Made by a program: the position numbers and the translations under genes. From Gillisia sp. UBA3175 (GTDB taxonomy: Bacteria > Bacteroidota > Bacteroidia > Flavobacteriales > Flavobacteriaceae): a DNA stretch of 64,000 nt. The notes under the pieces are model-generated. The model did no database searches. It had not been told where the DNA came from and saw only the letters and a list, made by a program, of their open reading frames with translations. This document shows, in pieces, positions 9,584 to 18,201 of the stretch (position 1 is its first letter; every line of letters starts with the position of its first letter). The stretch is taken from positions 721,229 through 785,228 of the forward strand of contig DEXV01000003.1 in assembly GCA_002364325.1 (NCBI GenBank), read 5' to 3'.

Positions 9584-9586
9584 GTT

Positions 9587-10111
9587 TTATTCTATAATTA
9601 ATCCTGAATCTTCCACATTTTCGTTGAGATATTCTATAATAGCATCATCCCTAAAATTTGAAGCATTCAAGCTTTCTATTACAAATCCATCTTCGTAAAT
9701 AAGATTGGTCAACTCGTTATAATTTAGATCTGAATTTTCTTCGTTAAAATAATCTTCCAAAGCAGCGTATTCCAATGTATTTATGGAATTTGTTTGTGGT
9801 GCTTTAAATACAACTGTACTTATTAAAGCTATAAAAATAGCAGCTACTGCAGCAGCATAATACAAGCGCTTTTTAGTAAACAGCTGAATTATTTTTTTAT
9901 TAGAATTCTTAGAATTTATCTTAGCAATAATCTCAGTTTCGAAAGAGTCGAAATATCCTTCAGGAACTTTAAAGCCATCATGACTTTGGGATTTATTTAA
10001 ATTTGAATCTATATCCAGACTATTCAATAGTTTAGCTTCAAAATCCTGCATGTAATTGCCAGGGATCTTAAAACCGGAATTATTCTTATATGTCTTAAAA
10101 TTCTTTTTCAT
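9587..10111 (-). CDS. Putative anti-sigma-like membrane protein with two FKxPxxYxxxFE repeats
   Basis: A 174-residue protein with one membrane segment (about residues 83-102), a basic cytoplasmic N-terminus and an acidic periplasmic tail rich in Asp, Glu and Asn. The N-terminal part has two similar motifs 33 residues apart, GFKIPGNYMQDFEAKLL (13-29) and GFKVPEGYFDSFETEII (46-62). There is no zinc-binding HxxxCxxC anti-sigma motif. It lies between the sigma factor (32 bases upstream) and the Spy-like gene (3 bases downstream), so it is likely the membrane partner that holds the sigma factor. The repeats could be the docking sites, but this is inference. Confidence 0.6.
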   Translation of the reverse strand: MKKNFKTYKNNSGFKIPGNYMQDFEAKLLNSLDIDSNLNKSQSHDGFKVPEGYFDSFETEIIAKINSKNSNKKIIQLFTKKRLYYAAAVAAIFIALISTVVFKAPQTNSINTLEYAALEDYFNEENSDLNYNELTNLIYEDGFVIESLNASNFRDDAIIEYLNENVEDSGLIIE

Positions 10112-10143
10112 TTGTTTATTAGACTCATTTGCGGAGATAAGGT

Positions 10144-10689
10144 TTAATTTATTTTTAAAAATTCTTCAATTTTCTTCACAGCAATGTGATAGGAGGCCTT
10201 CAGGGCTCCTTCGCTTGTTCCCAGCATCTCAGAAATCTCTTTATATTTTAATTCTTCAAAGTATTTCATGTTAAACACTTTTTGTTGCTTTTGTGGAAGC
10301 TTAGCAATTGCCTTTTGAAGTTTAAGTTGAATTTCATCTCCTTCAAAATAAACATCACTTTCTAAATTCTCAATTAATTTATCTTGTAGATCTTGTGAGC
10401 TAAGATGTATTTTTTTGGCTTTCGAATTTAGAAATGTAATAGCTTCATTCGTAGCAATTCTATACATCCAAGAAAAAAGTAAACTATCGCCCTTGAAATT
10501 ACTTATGTTTTGATAGATCTTGATGAAGGTATTTTGAAGAATATCATCTGTATCATTATGGTCTTTCACCATATTTCTAATATGCCAATATAATCGTTCT
10601 TTATAAAGCGCTACTAATTCTCCAAATGCTTGTTTGATAAGAATGGGGTCTTGCAATCGGTTCAATAAAATTTTTTCTTTAATTTTCAA
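10144..10689 (-). CDS. ECF-type RNA polymerase sigma factor
   Basis: A 181-residue sigma-70 family protein. Region 2 is seen in DILQNTFIKIYQN and FSWMYRIATNEAITFL, and region 4 in LPQKQQKVFNMKY followed by KYKEISEMLGTSEGALK, the DNA-binding helix-turn-helix. There is no region 1 or 3, as expected for ECF factors. Translation begins at a TTG (complement 10687-10689); no better in-frame ATG lies upstream. It leads a three-gene operon with a membrane protein and a small periplasmic protein, the usual layout for an envelope signal. The inducing signal cannot be told from sequence. Confidence 0.88.
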   Translation of the reverse strand: MKIKEKILLNRLQDPILIKQAFGELVALYKERLYWHIRNMVKDHNDTDDILQNTFIKIYQNISNFKGDSLLFSWMYRIATNEAITFLNSKAKKIHLSSQDLQDKLIENLESDVYFEGDEIQLKLQKAIAKLPQKQQKVFNMKYFEELKYKEISEMLGTSEGALKASYHIAVKKIEEFLKIN

Positions 10690-10832
10690 CTAGTAGCAAA
10701 TTTGGAGCTAAAGTTAGATAAAACCAATAGGAATCAGGTATCTAAAGCTTAAATATTTTGTAGGAATAATGTAGGAATTAACAACTAAACACTCGATTAA
10801 ATACATTTTAATGAGATTAAATGCATTTTTTA

Positions 10833-10863
10833 TTTGGTAGATTCAATTTTTCTCCTATCTTTG
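10833..10863 (+). promoter_or_regulatory. Consensus Bacteroidota promoter with no plus-strand protein gene downstream
   Basis: TTTG at 10833-10836 is followed by a 19-base spacer and TATCTTTG at 10856-10863, matching both boxes of the Bacteroidota housekeeping promoter. Transcription would start near 10870. The next plus-strand gene is over 5 kb away, so the promoter most likely serves a short non-coding transcript. Confidence 0.6.
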
Positions 10864-10868
10864 AACTG

Positions 10869-10989
10869 TTAATATGATTTAATCTTTTTTTGCCCCAAAG
10901 GTTAATTATGAATTTAAGTCTAAAATTTTCATTTTCCCCAAGATGAAAATTATCTAAAAAATGGATGAACCTACTTCATCCATTTTTTT
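10869..10989 (+). ncRNA. Candidate small RNA of about 120 nt
   Basis: The segment lies between a consensus promoter (10833-10863) and a strong terminator hairpin (10956-10989: stem of about 13 pairs, five-base loop, seven T residues). Inside it a second hairpin pairs AATTTTCAT (924-932 of the 10-kb block) with ATGAAAATT (10943-10951), with CCCC in the loop. The only open frame is 12 codons from ATG 10908 to TGA 10946. No longer frame exists on either strand. It sits in the gap between the sigma-factor gene and the MsbA-like gene. Alternatives are a minus-strand terminator for the MsbA gene, since the hairpin also has an A-run on its left, or a tiny peptide gene. Confidence 0.5.
10956..10989 (+). 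terminator. Strong hairpin terminator, potentially bidirectional
   Basis: AAAAAATGGATGAA pairs with TTCATCCATTTTTT around the loop CCTAC. The T-run on the right serves the candidate small RNA, and the A-run on the left could end the minus-strand MsbA transcript, whose stop is 139 bases away. Confidence 0.8.
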
Positions 10990-11127
10990 ATTTCCTAAAA
11001 TGAGATTTGTTTAATTCAAGAACTTCGTGGTAAACCCAATAGGTATATACCGATGGCTCGAGGTGGAGAGGAAAATACTTTTGAAAATTTTTGGCAATTC
11101 TAGGGCAATCAAACCATTAATTATGGA

Positions 11128-12951
11128 TTAATCGAAAGATTGCATTTCTACCAGTTTCTTGTAGGTCCCATTTTTAGTAAGAAGTTCATCATGTCTACCT
11201 TGCTCTACGATCTCTCCTTTTTGCATCACTACAATTAGATCTGCATTTTGTATGGTGGAAAGTCTGTGAGCGATTACAATGGAGGTCCTATTCTTCATCA
11301 TATTCTCCAAGGCTTTTTGAACCAGTTTCTCACTTTCAGTATCTAAGGCAGAGGTAGCTTCATCTAAGATCATAATAGGTGGATTTTTAAGAACTGCCCG
11401 CGCTATGGATAAACGCTGTTTTTGGCCTCCACTCAATTTATTTCCACTATCCCCAATATTAGTATCTAAAACCTTAGGTAATTCTTTTACGAATTCCCAG
11501 GCATTTGCAATTTTAAGAGCTTCTATAATTTCTTCTTCGGTTGCCCCCTTTTTACCAAGGGATATATTGTCACGAATAGAATCGTTAAATAATATGGAAT
11601 CTTGAGTAACTAATCCCATAAGATCTCGAAGAGATTTTTTTGTGATCTTACGAATATCAGTTCCGTCTATAGAAATACTTCCGCTAGAAACATCGTAAAA
11701 GCGAGTGACTAAATTAGCAATGGTAGATTTACCACTTCCAGATTGCCCAACCAATGCAACGGTGCTTCCTTTTAGAACTTTTAAACTGAAGTTTTTAAGC
11801 ACTAATTCATCTTCATATTTAAAATTGATGTTCTCTAGGTGTACTTGCTCCTTAAAATCTGTAGCTACAAGTGCATCTTTTGCGTCTGTAATTGTAGAAG
11901 GTGTCTCTAATACCTCTATAATTCTCTCTGCTGCTGCATTTCCTTTCTTAACGCTATAGGATGCTTTAGAAATTTGTTTCGCTGGTGTTAGTATATTATA
12001 AGCAAGCCCTAAAAACGCAATAAACGAGGCTGCATCCAAAGTTCCCTCTACTAGAACCATATTTCCACCAAACCATAGGATAATTACAATTACAAATATT
12101 CCAAGGAATTCACTGGCTGGAGAAGCAAGGTTTTGGCGGTTTACTAAACTATTTAGAATATTATTTAACCTATTTGTGGATTCTTCAAATTTATTCTGAA
12201 ATTGTCCTTCAGCATTAAAACCCTTTACAATTTTAAGGCTGGATAAGGTTTCTTCAACAATAGAAAGAAAATTTCCATTTTCTTCTTGCGCTTTTAATGA
12301 TTTCCTTTTTAACTGCTTTCCTATCAGAGATATTATAAATCCTGAAACTGGTAGAAATATAAATACAAAAATAGTAAGTTTTGCACTCAGAATCAACATT
12401 GCAATTATTGTAAAGATGATTGTTAATGGCTCACGAACTATCAACTCTAAAATAGATAAAAACGAATTTTGAACTTCATTTACATCTGCAGTGATTCTGG
12501 AGATAGTATCACCCTTCTTTTTTTCAGAAAAATAAGCAATAGGCAAATGAAGGATCTTATTATACAAGGCATTTCTAACATCCTTTAAAACACCATTACG
12601 CAGAAAAGTGATAAAATACGCCGCTAAATAGCTAAATAAGTTCTTTAAAAAGAATAAAAGCACCACGATCCCGCATATAAATACCAATGCAGAAACTTCA
12701 TCCTCTATAACTTTTTGGGTTACAACAAAATTAAAGTAGTCTATCGTATAATCTTTCAGGCCTGAGAGTCCATCCCAAACTGGTTCTACCGCAACACGCT
12801 GGCTTTTATCGAATAGAATATTGATTACTGGAATAAGTGCAATGAAGGAAAGCGTACTAAAAAGCGCATAAAAAATATTACACACAATGTTGAGAATTGC
12901 GAATTGTTTGTAGGGTTTCGCAAATTCTAGAATTTTTCTGAAATAATTCAT
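11128..12951 (-). CDS. MsbA-like ABC exporter (fused membrane and ATPase domains)
   Basis: A 607-residue half-transporter with six predicted membrane helices in residues 15-320 followed by an ATPase domain. Visible motifs are Walker A GQSGSGKST (402-410), ABC signature LSGGQ (506-510), Walker B IMILDEATSALD and the H-loop IVIAHRLST. The architecture fits lipid A/phospholipid flippases of the MsbA group, although multidrug exporters look alike. It is the last gene of a probable operon with a DUF4199 protein, a GT2 glycosyltransferase and a phosphohexomutase (9 bases upstream), which favours an envelope lipid or glycolipid substrate. Substrate remains inferred. Confidence 0.85.
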   Translation of the reverse strand: MNYFRKILEFAKPYKQFAILNIVCNIFYALFSTLSFIALIPVINILFDKSQRVAVEPVWDGLSGLKDYTIDYFNFVVTQKVIEDEVSALVFICGIVVLLFFLKNLFSYLAAYFITFLRNGVLKDVRNALYNKILHLPIAYFSEKKKGDTISRITADVNEVQNSFLSILELIVREPLTIIFTIIAMLILSAKLTIFVFIFLPVSGFIISLIGKQLKRKSLKAQEENGNFLSIVEETLSSLKIVKGFNAEGQFQNKFEESTNRLNNILNSLVNRQNLASPASEFLGIFVIVIILWFGGNMVLVEGTLDAASFIAFLGLAYNILTPAKQISKASYSVKKGNAAAERIIEVLETPSTITDAKDALVATDFKEQVHLENINFKYEDELVLKNFSLKVLKGSTVALVGQSGSGKSTIANLVTRFYDVSSGSISIDGTDIRKITKKSLRDLMGLVTQDSILFNDSIRDNISLGKKGATEEEIIEALKIANAWEFVKELPKVLDTNIGDSGNKLSGGQKQRLSIARAVLKNPPIMILDEATSALDTESEKLVQKALENMMKNRTSIVIAHRLSTIQNADLIVVMQKGEIVEQGRHDELLTKNGTYKKLVEMQSFD

Positions 12952-12960
12952 TGTTTATTT

Positions 12961-14691
12961 TTAATCTACCTGAAGCGCTGCTCTAATTCCGGCAATTTTA
13001 TTTTCTAAAAGTTTGTTCACTTTTTCAAAGTCTGCTGCAGTTTTCATATCTTCATTCACACTGATGTAAAATTTGATCTTAGGCTCGGTTCCGCTTGGTC
13101 TGGCCGCTATTTTAGAACCTTCTTCAGTATAATAGATCAATACATTGGATTTTGGAAGATTAATTTTAGTTTGAGTGTCATCCTGAATATTTCTAGCAAT
13201 CGAAGCTTGATAATCCTCTATTAAAACCACTTTTTCTCCATTGATCTCCTTTAATGGATTTTCCCTTAGATCTATCATCATTTGTTTAATCTCATTCTCA
13301 CCTTCAATTCCCTTTTTTACTAAAGAGATCAATTCTTCTTTATAGAATCCAAATTCAGTATACAATGCTAAAAGTTGCTTGTAGAAAGAAGTGCCATTTG
13401 CCTTCATCTGGGCAGCTATTTCGCACGCTAGTAAGGTAGAAGTGGTAGCATCTTTATCACGAACAAAATCTCCCACCATATATCCAAAACTCTCTTCTCC
13501 ACCACCAACAAAATCTAATTCTGGGTGTTCGTGTATTAATTTAGCGATCCATTTAAATCCGGTAAGTACTTCGTGATATTGAGCTCCAAATTTATGAGCG
13601 ATCTCTTTGATCATAGGAGTAGAAACAATAGTTGAGGCTACAAAAGAAACTGGCGTCAATTTATTTTTCTTCTTCCATTGCTCTAACAAGAACCAGGTCA
13701 TTACAACCATAGTTTGATTTCCGTTAAGCAGTAATAATTCATTATCAAGATCTCTAACTGCAATTCCTAATCTATCTCCATCAGGATCGGTTCCAATTAC
13801 AATATCAGCATCTGTTTCATCAGCCAGCTTTAAGGCCAATTTAAGCGCTTCTGGCTCTTCAGGATTTGGAGATTTTACTGTTGGGAAATTAGAATCTGGT
13901 TGCGACTGCTCTTTAACCAAAAGGACATTTTTAAATCCCGCCTTTTTTAATACTTGGGGTGTTGCCGTACTTGAAGCGCCATGCAGAGAGGTGAAAACTA
14001 TCTTTAAATTATCCTTAGCTGAAGATGCTGTGCCAAAATCGCCATTTTTTACTGAAGCATTCTGAAAAGCTTCATCTACTTTTTCATCTATTAATTCGAT
14101 AAGCGAAGGATTTGCCCGAAATTTGATCTCAGAATAATCTAAACCTTCAATCTCTTTTATAATTTCAGTATCCTGAGGTGGAACCAATTGTCCACCATCT
14201 CCCCAATATACTTTATAACCATTATATTCTGGTGGATTATGACTTGCGGTTAAAACGATTCCACAGTGACAATCTAAATATTTCACAGCAAAAGATAATT
14301 CGGGAGTAGGTCTTAACTCCGAAAATAAAAATACTTTTATTCCATTTGCAGAGAAAATATCGGCTACTGTTTGAGCAAATTCCTTAGAATTTTTTCTGCA
14401 ATCATAAGCAATTACAGCGCGAATTTCTTCACCTTGAAAGCTTCGGAGTAAATAATTAGAAAGGCCTTGGGTGTTCTTTCCTAAGGTATATTTGTTGATA
14501 CGATTTGGGCCTACGCCCATTACGCCACGCATTCCTCCAGTACCAAATTCAGCATTCTTATAAAAGCTTTCTTCGAGGTCTTTAGGATTATTGCTAATAA
14601 GTTGATTTACCTGATCTTGAGTTTCTGTATCGAACGTATCTGCCAACCATAGCTGGGCTTTCGATAGTATATCTGATTTATGTTGAGTCAT
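12961..14691 (-). CDS. Phosphoglucomutase/phosphomannomutase
   Basis: An alpha-D-phosphohexomutase interconverting hexose 1- and 6-phosphates. Using the start at 14691 (MTQHKSD) gives 576 residues; a further in-frame ATG at 14712 would add seven residues that look unlike family N-termini. The active-site serine is in [14 protein letters not shown] (Ser150), the Mg loop is [10 protein letters not shown], the sugar-binding loop GGEESFGY, and the phosphate-binding loop [12 protein letters not shown]. Length near 570-580 fits the PgmB/ManB branch of Firmicutes and Bacteroidota. It lies 46 bases after the GT2 gene and 9 bases before the MsbA-like gene, suggesting supply of activated sugar for envelope glycans. 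Glucose versus mannose preference is not decided by sequence. Confidence 0.92.
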   Translation of the reverse strand: MTQHKSDILSKAQLWLADTFDTETQDQVNQLISNNPKDLEESFYKNAEFGTGGMRGVMGVGPNRINKYTLGKNTQGLSNYLLRSFQGEEIRAVIAYDCRKNSKEFAQTVADIFSANGIKVFLFSELRPTPELSFAVKYLDCHCGIVLTASHNPPEYNGYKVYWGDGGQLVPPQDTEIIKEIEGLDYSEIKFRANPSLIELIDEKVDEAFQNASVKNGDFGTASSAKDNLKIVFTSLHGASSTATPQVLKKAGFKNVLLVKEQSQPDSNFPTVKSPNPEEPEALKLALKLADETDADIVIGTDPDGDRLGIAVRDLDNELLLLNGNQTMVVMTWFLLEQWKKKNKLTPVSFVASTIVSTPMIKEIAHKFGAQYHEVLTGFKWIAKLIHEHPELDFVGGGEESFGYMVGDFVRDKDATTSTLLACEIAAQMKANGTSFYKQLLALYTEFGFYKEELISLVKKGIEGENEIKQMMIDLRENPLKEINGEKVVLIEDYQASIARNIQDDTQTKINLPKSNVLIYYTEEGSKIAARPSGTEPKIKFYISVNEDMKTAADFEKVNKLLENKIAGIRAALQVD

Positions 14692-14737
14692 CTTTATAAA
14701 GAATTTGAACAAAAATAAGGATAAATAAGGAAAGAGT

Positions 14738-15697
14738 TTATTGGATCCCTGTTGTTTTACTTATAAGGTATCTGTCATTATCACGTTTGCTTCGCAATAT
14801 AAGCTCACCAAGAAATCCAGCGAGAAAGAATTGCGTTCCAATAACCATAAGAATTAAAGAGATATAGAACCAAGGATTTTGAGTAACTAAAATATTTGGT
14901 AAACCATGGTAAAGCTTGTAAAGCTTGGAGATACCAATCCAAGCAGCGGCCGTAAATCCAAAGAAGAACATTAGCACTCCAAGTGCACCAAATAAATGCA
15001 TAGGTCTTTTGCCAAATTTGGAAAGAAACCAAATGCTTATTAGATCAAGAAAACCGTTAATAAATCTCTCCATTCCAAATTTGGTCTTACCGTATTTTCT
15101 GGCTTGATGTTTTACCTCTTTTTCGGTGATATTGCTAAAACCTGCATTTTTAGCCAATACAGGAATGTATCTGTGCATTTCCCCATATACATCTATATTC
15201 TTTATCACTTCTTTTCTATAGGCCTTAAGGCCGCAATTGAAATCGTGCAACTTAACTCCAGATGTTTTTCTGGCAGCGGCATTAAATAATTTGGAAGGAA
15301 GGTTTTTGCTTAATATAGAGTCATATCTTTTCTTTTTCCAACCGGAAACAAGATCGAAATGTTCCTTTTTAATAAGATCAAATAATTCTGGAATTTCTTC
15401 TGGATTATCTTGAAGGTCTGCATCCATGGTGATCACCACTTCGCCTTGAGCTTCTAAAAATCCGGCATGAAGCGCCTGAGATTTTCCATAATTGCGGTTG
15501 AATTTGATTCCTTTTACGTTTGGATCTTTGAAACCCAAACTAGCAATGGTATTCCATGAAGCATCGGTGCTACCATCGTCTATAAAAATTATTTCATAAG
15601 AATAGGAATTGGATTGCATCACAGATACAATCCAATTATATAATTCTGTTAAAGATTCTTCCTCATTTAAAAGAGGAATAACAATAGATAATTGCAT
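14738..15697 (-). CDS. Family 2 glycosyltransferase, polyprenyl-phosphate type
   Basis: A 319-residue GT-A enzyme. The N-terminal catalytic domain has [10 protein letters not shown], the nucleotide-binding [10 protein letters not shown] (about 36-45) and DADLQDNP (92-99), close to the dolichol-phosphate mannosyltransferase/GtrB/ArnC pattern. Two hydrophobic segments near the C-terminus (about 225-255 and 262-300) anchor it in the inner membrane. Such proteins transfer a sugar from a nucleotide to undecaprenyl phosphate for later use in envelope glycans. It is 15 bases after the DUF4199 gene and followed by the phosphohexomutase and MsbA-like genes. Confidence 0.85.
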   Translation of the reverse strand: MQLSIVIPLLNEEESLTELYNWIVSVMQSNSYSYEIIFIDDGSTDASWNTIASLGFKDPNVKGIKFNRNYGKSQALHAGFLEAQGEVVITMDADLQDNPEEIPELFDLIKKEHFDLVSGWKKKRYDSILSKNLPSKLFNAAARKTSGVKLHDFNCGLKAYRKEVIKNIDVYGEMHRYIPVLAKNAGFSNITEKEVKHQARKYGKTKFGMERFINGFLDLISIWFLSKFGKRPMHLFGALGVLMFFFGFTAAAWIGISKLYKLYHGLPNILVTQNPWFYISLILMVIGTQFFLAGFLGELILRSKRDNDRYLISKTTGIQ

Positions 15698-15712
15698 TAA
15701 GAGTTCTTTTGT

Positions 15713-16246
15713 CTAAGCTTCGTCGTACGGATTTTTATTCTTCATGATCAATCCTGCGATCAAAGATATAACTAATCCGAAAAATAAGCTTCCAATTAAT
15801 GAGATGGCAATTGAAATTAGGGGAGAGCTAAATTTAGACGCCATTTCTGCCGCATCATCTAATTGAGCCTCTGTCATGTCTGGTTGCATTTCAATCATTT
15901 TCTCTCTCTGAACTTCCATCATTTGGTTCATGTAATTTGGTTCAATATAATTCATAAGTACAAAAGACCAAATTGCGGCGATAATTCCGCCAATTACAGC
16001 TACTCCAATACCAACTTTTAAAGCTTCAGATAAACTAAGGTAATTCCCATTTTCAGTTTTGAAAGCTTTAATAGCAAGAGTGATAATTGTGATAAGAATT
16101 AAAAATCCAATAATTGTATATAAAATACCCGGATTCAAATACACATTAGTTACATACATTACTACACCAAAAATAACAGAGATTATTCCTAGAATTAAAC
16201 CATAATTTAGCACAAACTTTTTAGCAGTAGCTTTTTGATTTTCCAT
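15713..16246 (-). CDS. DUF4199 membrane protein
   Basis: A 177-residue integral membrane protein with four predicted helices (roughly residues 13-30, 37-58, 76-98 and 146-168) and a Met/Glu-rich loop between helices 3 and 4. The pattern matches the DUF4199 family of Bacteroidota, whose function is unknown. It leads the operon with the GT2, phosphohexomutase and MsbA-like genes, and a TATATTTG -7 box lies upstream (complement 16285-16292). DUF4199 genes are often next to GT2 genes, so a role in glycolipid handling is a fair inference. Confidence 0.75.
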   Translation of the reverse strand: MENQKATAKKFVLNYGLILGIISVIFGVVMYVTNVYLNPGILYTIIGFLILITIITLAIKAFKTENGNYLSLSEALKVGIGVAVIGGIIAAIWSFVLMNYIEPNYMNQMMEVQREKMIEMQPDMTEAQLDDAAEMASKFSSPLISIAISLIGSLFFGLVISLIAGLIMKNKNPYDEA

Positions 16247-16284
16247 AAAATTAATTTTGAAAGGTTAGTTTTGTGGTTAGTAAA

Positions 16285-16292
16285 CAAATATA
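16285..16292 (-). promoter_or_regulatory. -7 box for the DUF4199-GT2-phosphohexomutase-MsbA operon
   Basis: The minus strand reads TATATTTG 39 bases upstream of the DUF4199 ATG, a match to TAnnTTTG. No well-spaced TTTG -33 box was found. Confidence 0.45.
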
Positions 16293-16359
16293 GCAATTCG
16301 TTACAAACATGGATTTTTAAAGTTTTGTTGATATCATTGAAAAAATAACATGGATATAG

Positions 16360-16389
16360 TTTGATATTTATTAAAATTGATTAAATTTG
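16360..16389 (+). promoter_or_regulatory. Promoter of rpmE2
   Basis: TTTG at 16360-16363, an 18-base spacer and TAAATTTG at 16382-16389 match the Bacteroidota consensus. The predicted start near 16396 leaves a leader of about 30 bases before the L31 ATG. Confidence 0.7.
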
Positions 16390-16427
16390 CCACTCGAAAA
16401 ACGAACACCATTTTAAAGAATAATTAG

Positions 16428-16679
16428 ATGAAGCAGGGAATCCATCCGGAAAATTATAGATTAGTAGCATTTAAAGACATGTCTAACGAAGAAGTCTTTC
16501 TTACTAAATCTACCGCGAACACTAAAGAAACTATTGAAGTTGACGGAACTGAGTATCCATTAGTTAAAATGGAGATCTCAAGAACATCACATCCATTTTA
16601 TACTGGTAAATCTAAATTATTAGATACAGCAGGTAGAATTGATAAATTCAAGAATAAATATGCGAAATTCAAGAAATAA
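16428..16679 (+). CDS. rpmE2: Ribosomal protein bL31, type B (zinc-independent)
   Basis: An 83-residue bL31 of the large subunit. It begins [19 protein letters not shown] and carries [21 protein letters not shown], both typical of type B. The protein has no cysteine at all, so it lacks the CxxC zinc ribbon of type A. In many bacteria type B is a zinc-starvation paralogue, but here it has an ordinary strong promoter and no visible Zur-like site, so it may be the main L31. It is followed by its own terminator and is monocistronic. Confidence 0.95.
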   Translation: MKQGIHPENYRLVAFKDMSNEEVFLTKSTANTKETIEVDGTEYPLVKMEISRTSHPFYTGKSKLLDTAGRIDKFKNKYAKFKK

Positions 16680-16702
16680 TTCTTGAATTAGTAAATCCTA
16701 TA

Positions 16703-16730
16703 AAGCCTTCAGAAATGAAGGCTTTTTTTA
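16703..16730 (+). terminator. Terminator of rpmE2
   Basis: AAGCCTTC (16703-16710) pairs with GAAGGCTT (16717-16724) and is followed by a run of T. Confidence 0.85.
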
Positions 16731-16830
16731 TGTAAAATATTTTTCGTTCTAATTTAGGAAGGTATTTACTGGATAATGGATTTTAATTAATCTAATTTCA
16801 TTACTATTTTAGTGACCTAATAAGCATTTT

Positions 16831-18003
16831 ATGAATTATATACTTTTTGATGGTTCCTCCAGAAACCAACTTTTGCCATTTACTTTTACAAGACCTGTAG
16901 CCGATATTCGTATAGGGATACTAACTATTCGTGAAAAGTGGGAAAGAATTCTCGGAAGTACTACATCTACAGTTACAGAAGATTATTTGGCAAATAAATG
17001 GCCAATGGTTGAGATGGAGCAGAATGTAATGATCAATGCATCGTTTTTACCAACGCCAGAATTTATTGCTCAAATAGAAAACCTGGAAGAAAATGAGGCT
17101 ATTTTCTTCGAAGAAGATATTGTAGCATTTTATGCTTTGGAGGATCAAGAGGTGGATTTTTCTGCATTTAAATCTTTAGAACTAGCTGGTGAGGCTTTTA
17201 AAATTGAACATACCTGGGATATTTTTTCGAAGAATGCTGAAGCTATAGCTGCAGATTTTGAATTGTTAACTATGGGAAGAGATTCTCAACATATTCCGGA
17301 CTCGAATAATGTGATTTGTCCAGAGAATATTTTTATTGAAGAAGGCGCAACTTTAGAATTTGTGACTTTAAATGCCTCTGCAGGTCCTATTTATATTGGA
17401 GCTCATGCAGAGATCATGGAGGGCAGCATTGTACGTGGGCCTTTAGCATTATGCGATCATGCAGTATTAAAACTAGGCTCTAAAGTATATGGTCCAACTA
17501 CCATTGGTCCACATTCTAAAGTGGGTGGGGAAGTTAGTAACGTGGTGATCTTCGGATATTCGAATAAAGGTCATGATGGATTTTTAGGGAATTCGGTGCT
17601 AGGTGAATGGTGTAATTTAGGAGCAGACACCAATAACTCTAACCTTAAAAATAATTATGCTGAAGTTAGACTTTGGGATTATGAATTGGAAGGATTTGCT
17701 AAAACAGGTCTTCAATTCTGCGGATTAATGATGGGAGATCATAGTAAATGCGGTATTAATACCATGTTTAACACCGGAACGGTTGTAGGGGTTAGTTCCA
17801 ATATATTTGGAAGCGGTTTTCCGAGGAATTTTATCCCAAGTTTTAGTTGGGGAGGAAGCGCTGGAATGACTACTTATAAAACTTCCAAAGCTTTTGAAGT
17901 AGCAGAAATTGTTATGAAACGCAGAAATATAGAGTTTTCTGAGGACGATAAAGAGATCTTGGAACACGTTTTTGAGGAAACTAAAAAATGGCGAAGAGAC
18001 TAG
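16831..18003 (+). CDS. GlmU-family sugar-nucleotide transferase/acetyltransferase
   Basis: A 390-residue protein matching the Bacteroidota alternative GlmU group (TIGR03991-type). The N-terminal half, beginning NYILFDGSSRNQLLPFTFTR, resembles a reduced nucleotidyltransferase with the family's conserved TRP motif. The C-terminal half has hexapeptide repeats of a left-handed beta-helix (PIYIGAHAEIMEGSIVRGP, GSKVYGPTTIGPHSKVGGEV). By family analogy it would make UDP-GlcNAc from glucosamine 1-phosphate for peptidoglycan and glycans, upstream of MurA (gene at 50.6 kb). Which of the two activities it retains has to be shown; the N-terminal domain is unlike canonical GlmU. Confidence 0.8.
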   Translation: MNYILFDGSSRNQLLPFTFTRPVADIRIGILTIREKWERILGSTTSTVTEDYLANKWPMVEMEQNVMINASFLPTPEFIAQIENLEENEAIFFEEDIVAFYALEDQEVDFSAFKSLELAGEAFKIEHTWDIFSKNAEAIAADFELLTMGRDSQHIPDSNNVICPENIFIEEGATLEFVTLNASAGPIYIGAHAEIMEGSIVRGPLALCDHAVLKLGSKVYGPTTIGPHSKVGGEVSNVVIFGYSNKGHDGFLGNSVLGEWCNLGADTNNSNLKNNYAEVRLWDYELEGFAKTGLQFCGLMMGDHSKCGINTMFNTGTVVGVSSNIFGSGFPRNFIPSFSWGGSAGMTTYKTSKAFEVAEIVMKRRNIEFSEDDKEILEHVFEETKKWRRD

Positions 18004-18035
18004 GGTAAGTGAAGCTGTACAAACACCTATCTATT

Positions 18036-18065
18036 TTTGCAAACCATTTTTAGTTGGTATATTTG
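18036..18065 (+). promoter_or_regulatory. Promoter of mtaB
   Basis: TTTG at 18036-18039, an 18-base spacer and TATATTTG at 18058-18065 fit the Bacteroidota consensus. The leader to the mtaB ATG would be about 130 bases; no convincing riboswitch fold was seen in it. Confidence 0.65.
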
Positions 18066-18201
18066 CACTTCCAAAATTTATTTGAAAACAACCAAAGTTT
18101 TTAGGCAAAAAATAGGAAGATTGGTGTTTGAGAATAAATTTTAAAATTGAGTGGAGTCTCGCAGAAATAACCCCTCTTTATAGGGATTAAAGAATTAAAC
18201 A

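Noticed and set aside
10908..10946. Twelve-codon frame inside the candidate small RNA
   Set aside because: Too short to claim as a gene, and its second half forms the internal hairpin; kept only as an alternative to a non-coding RNA.
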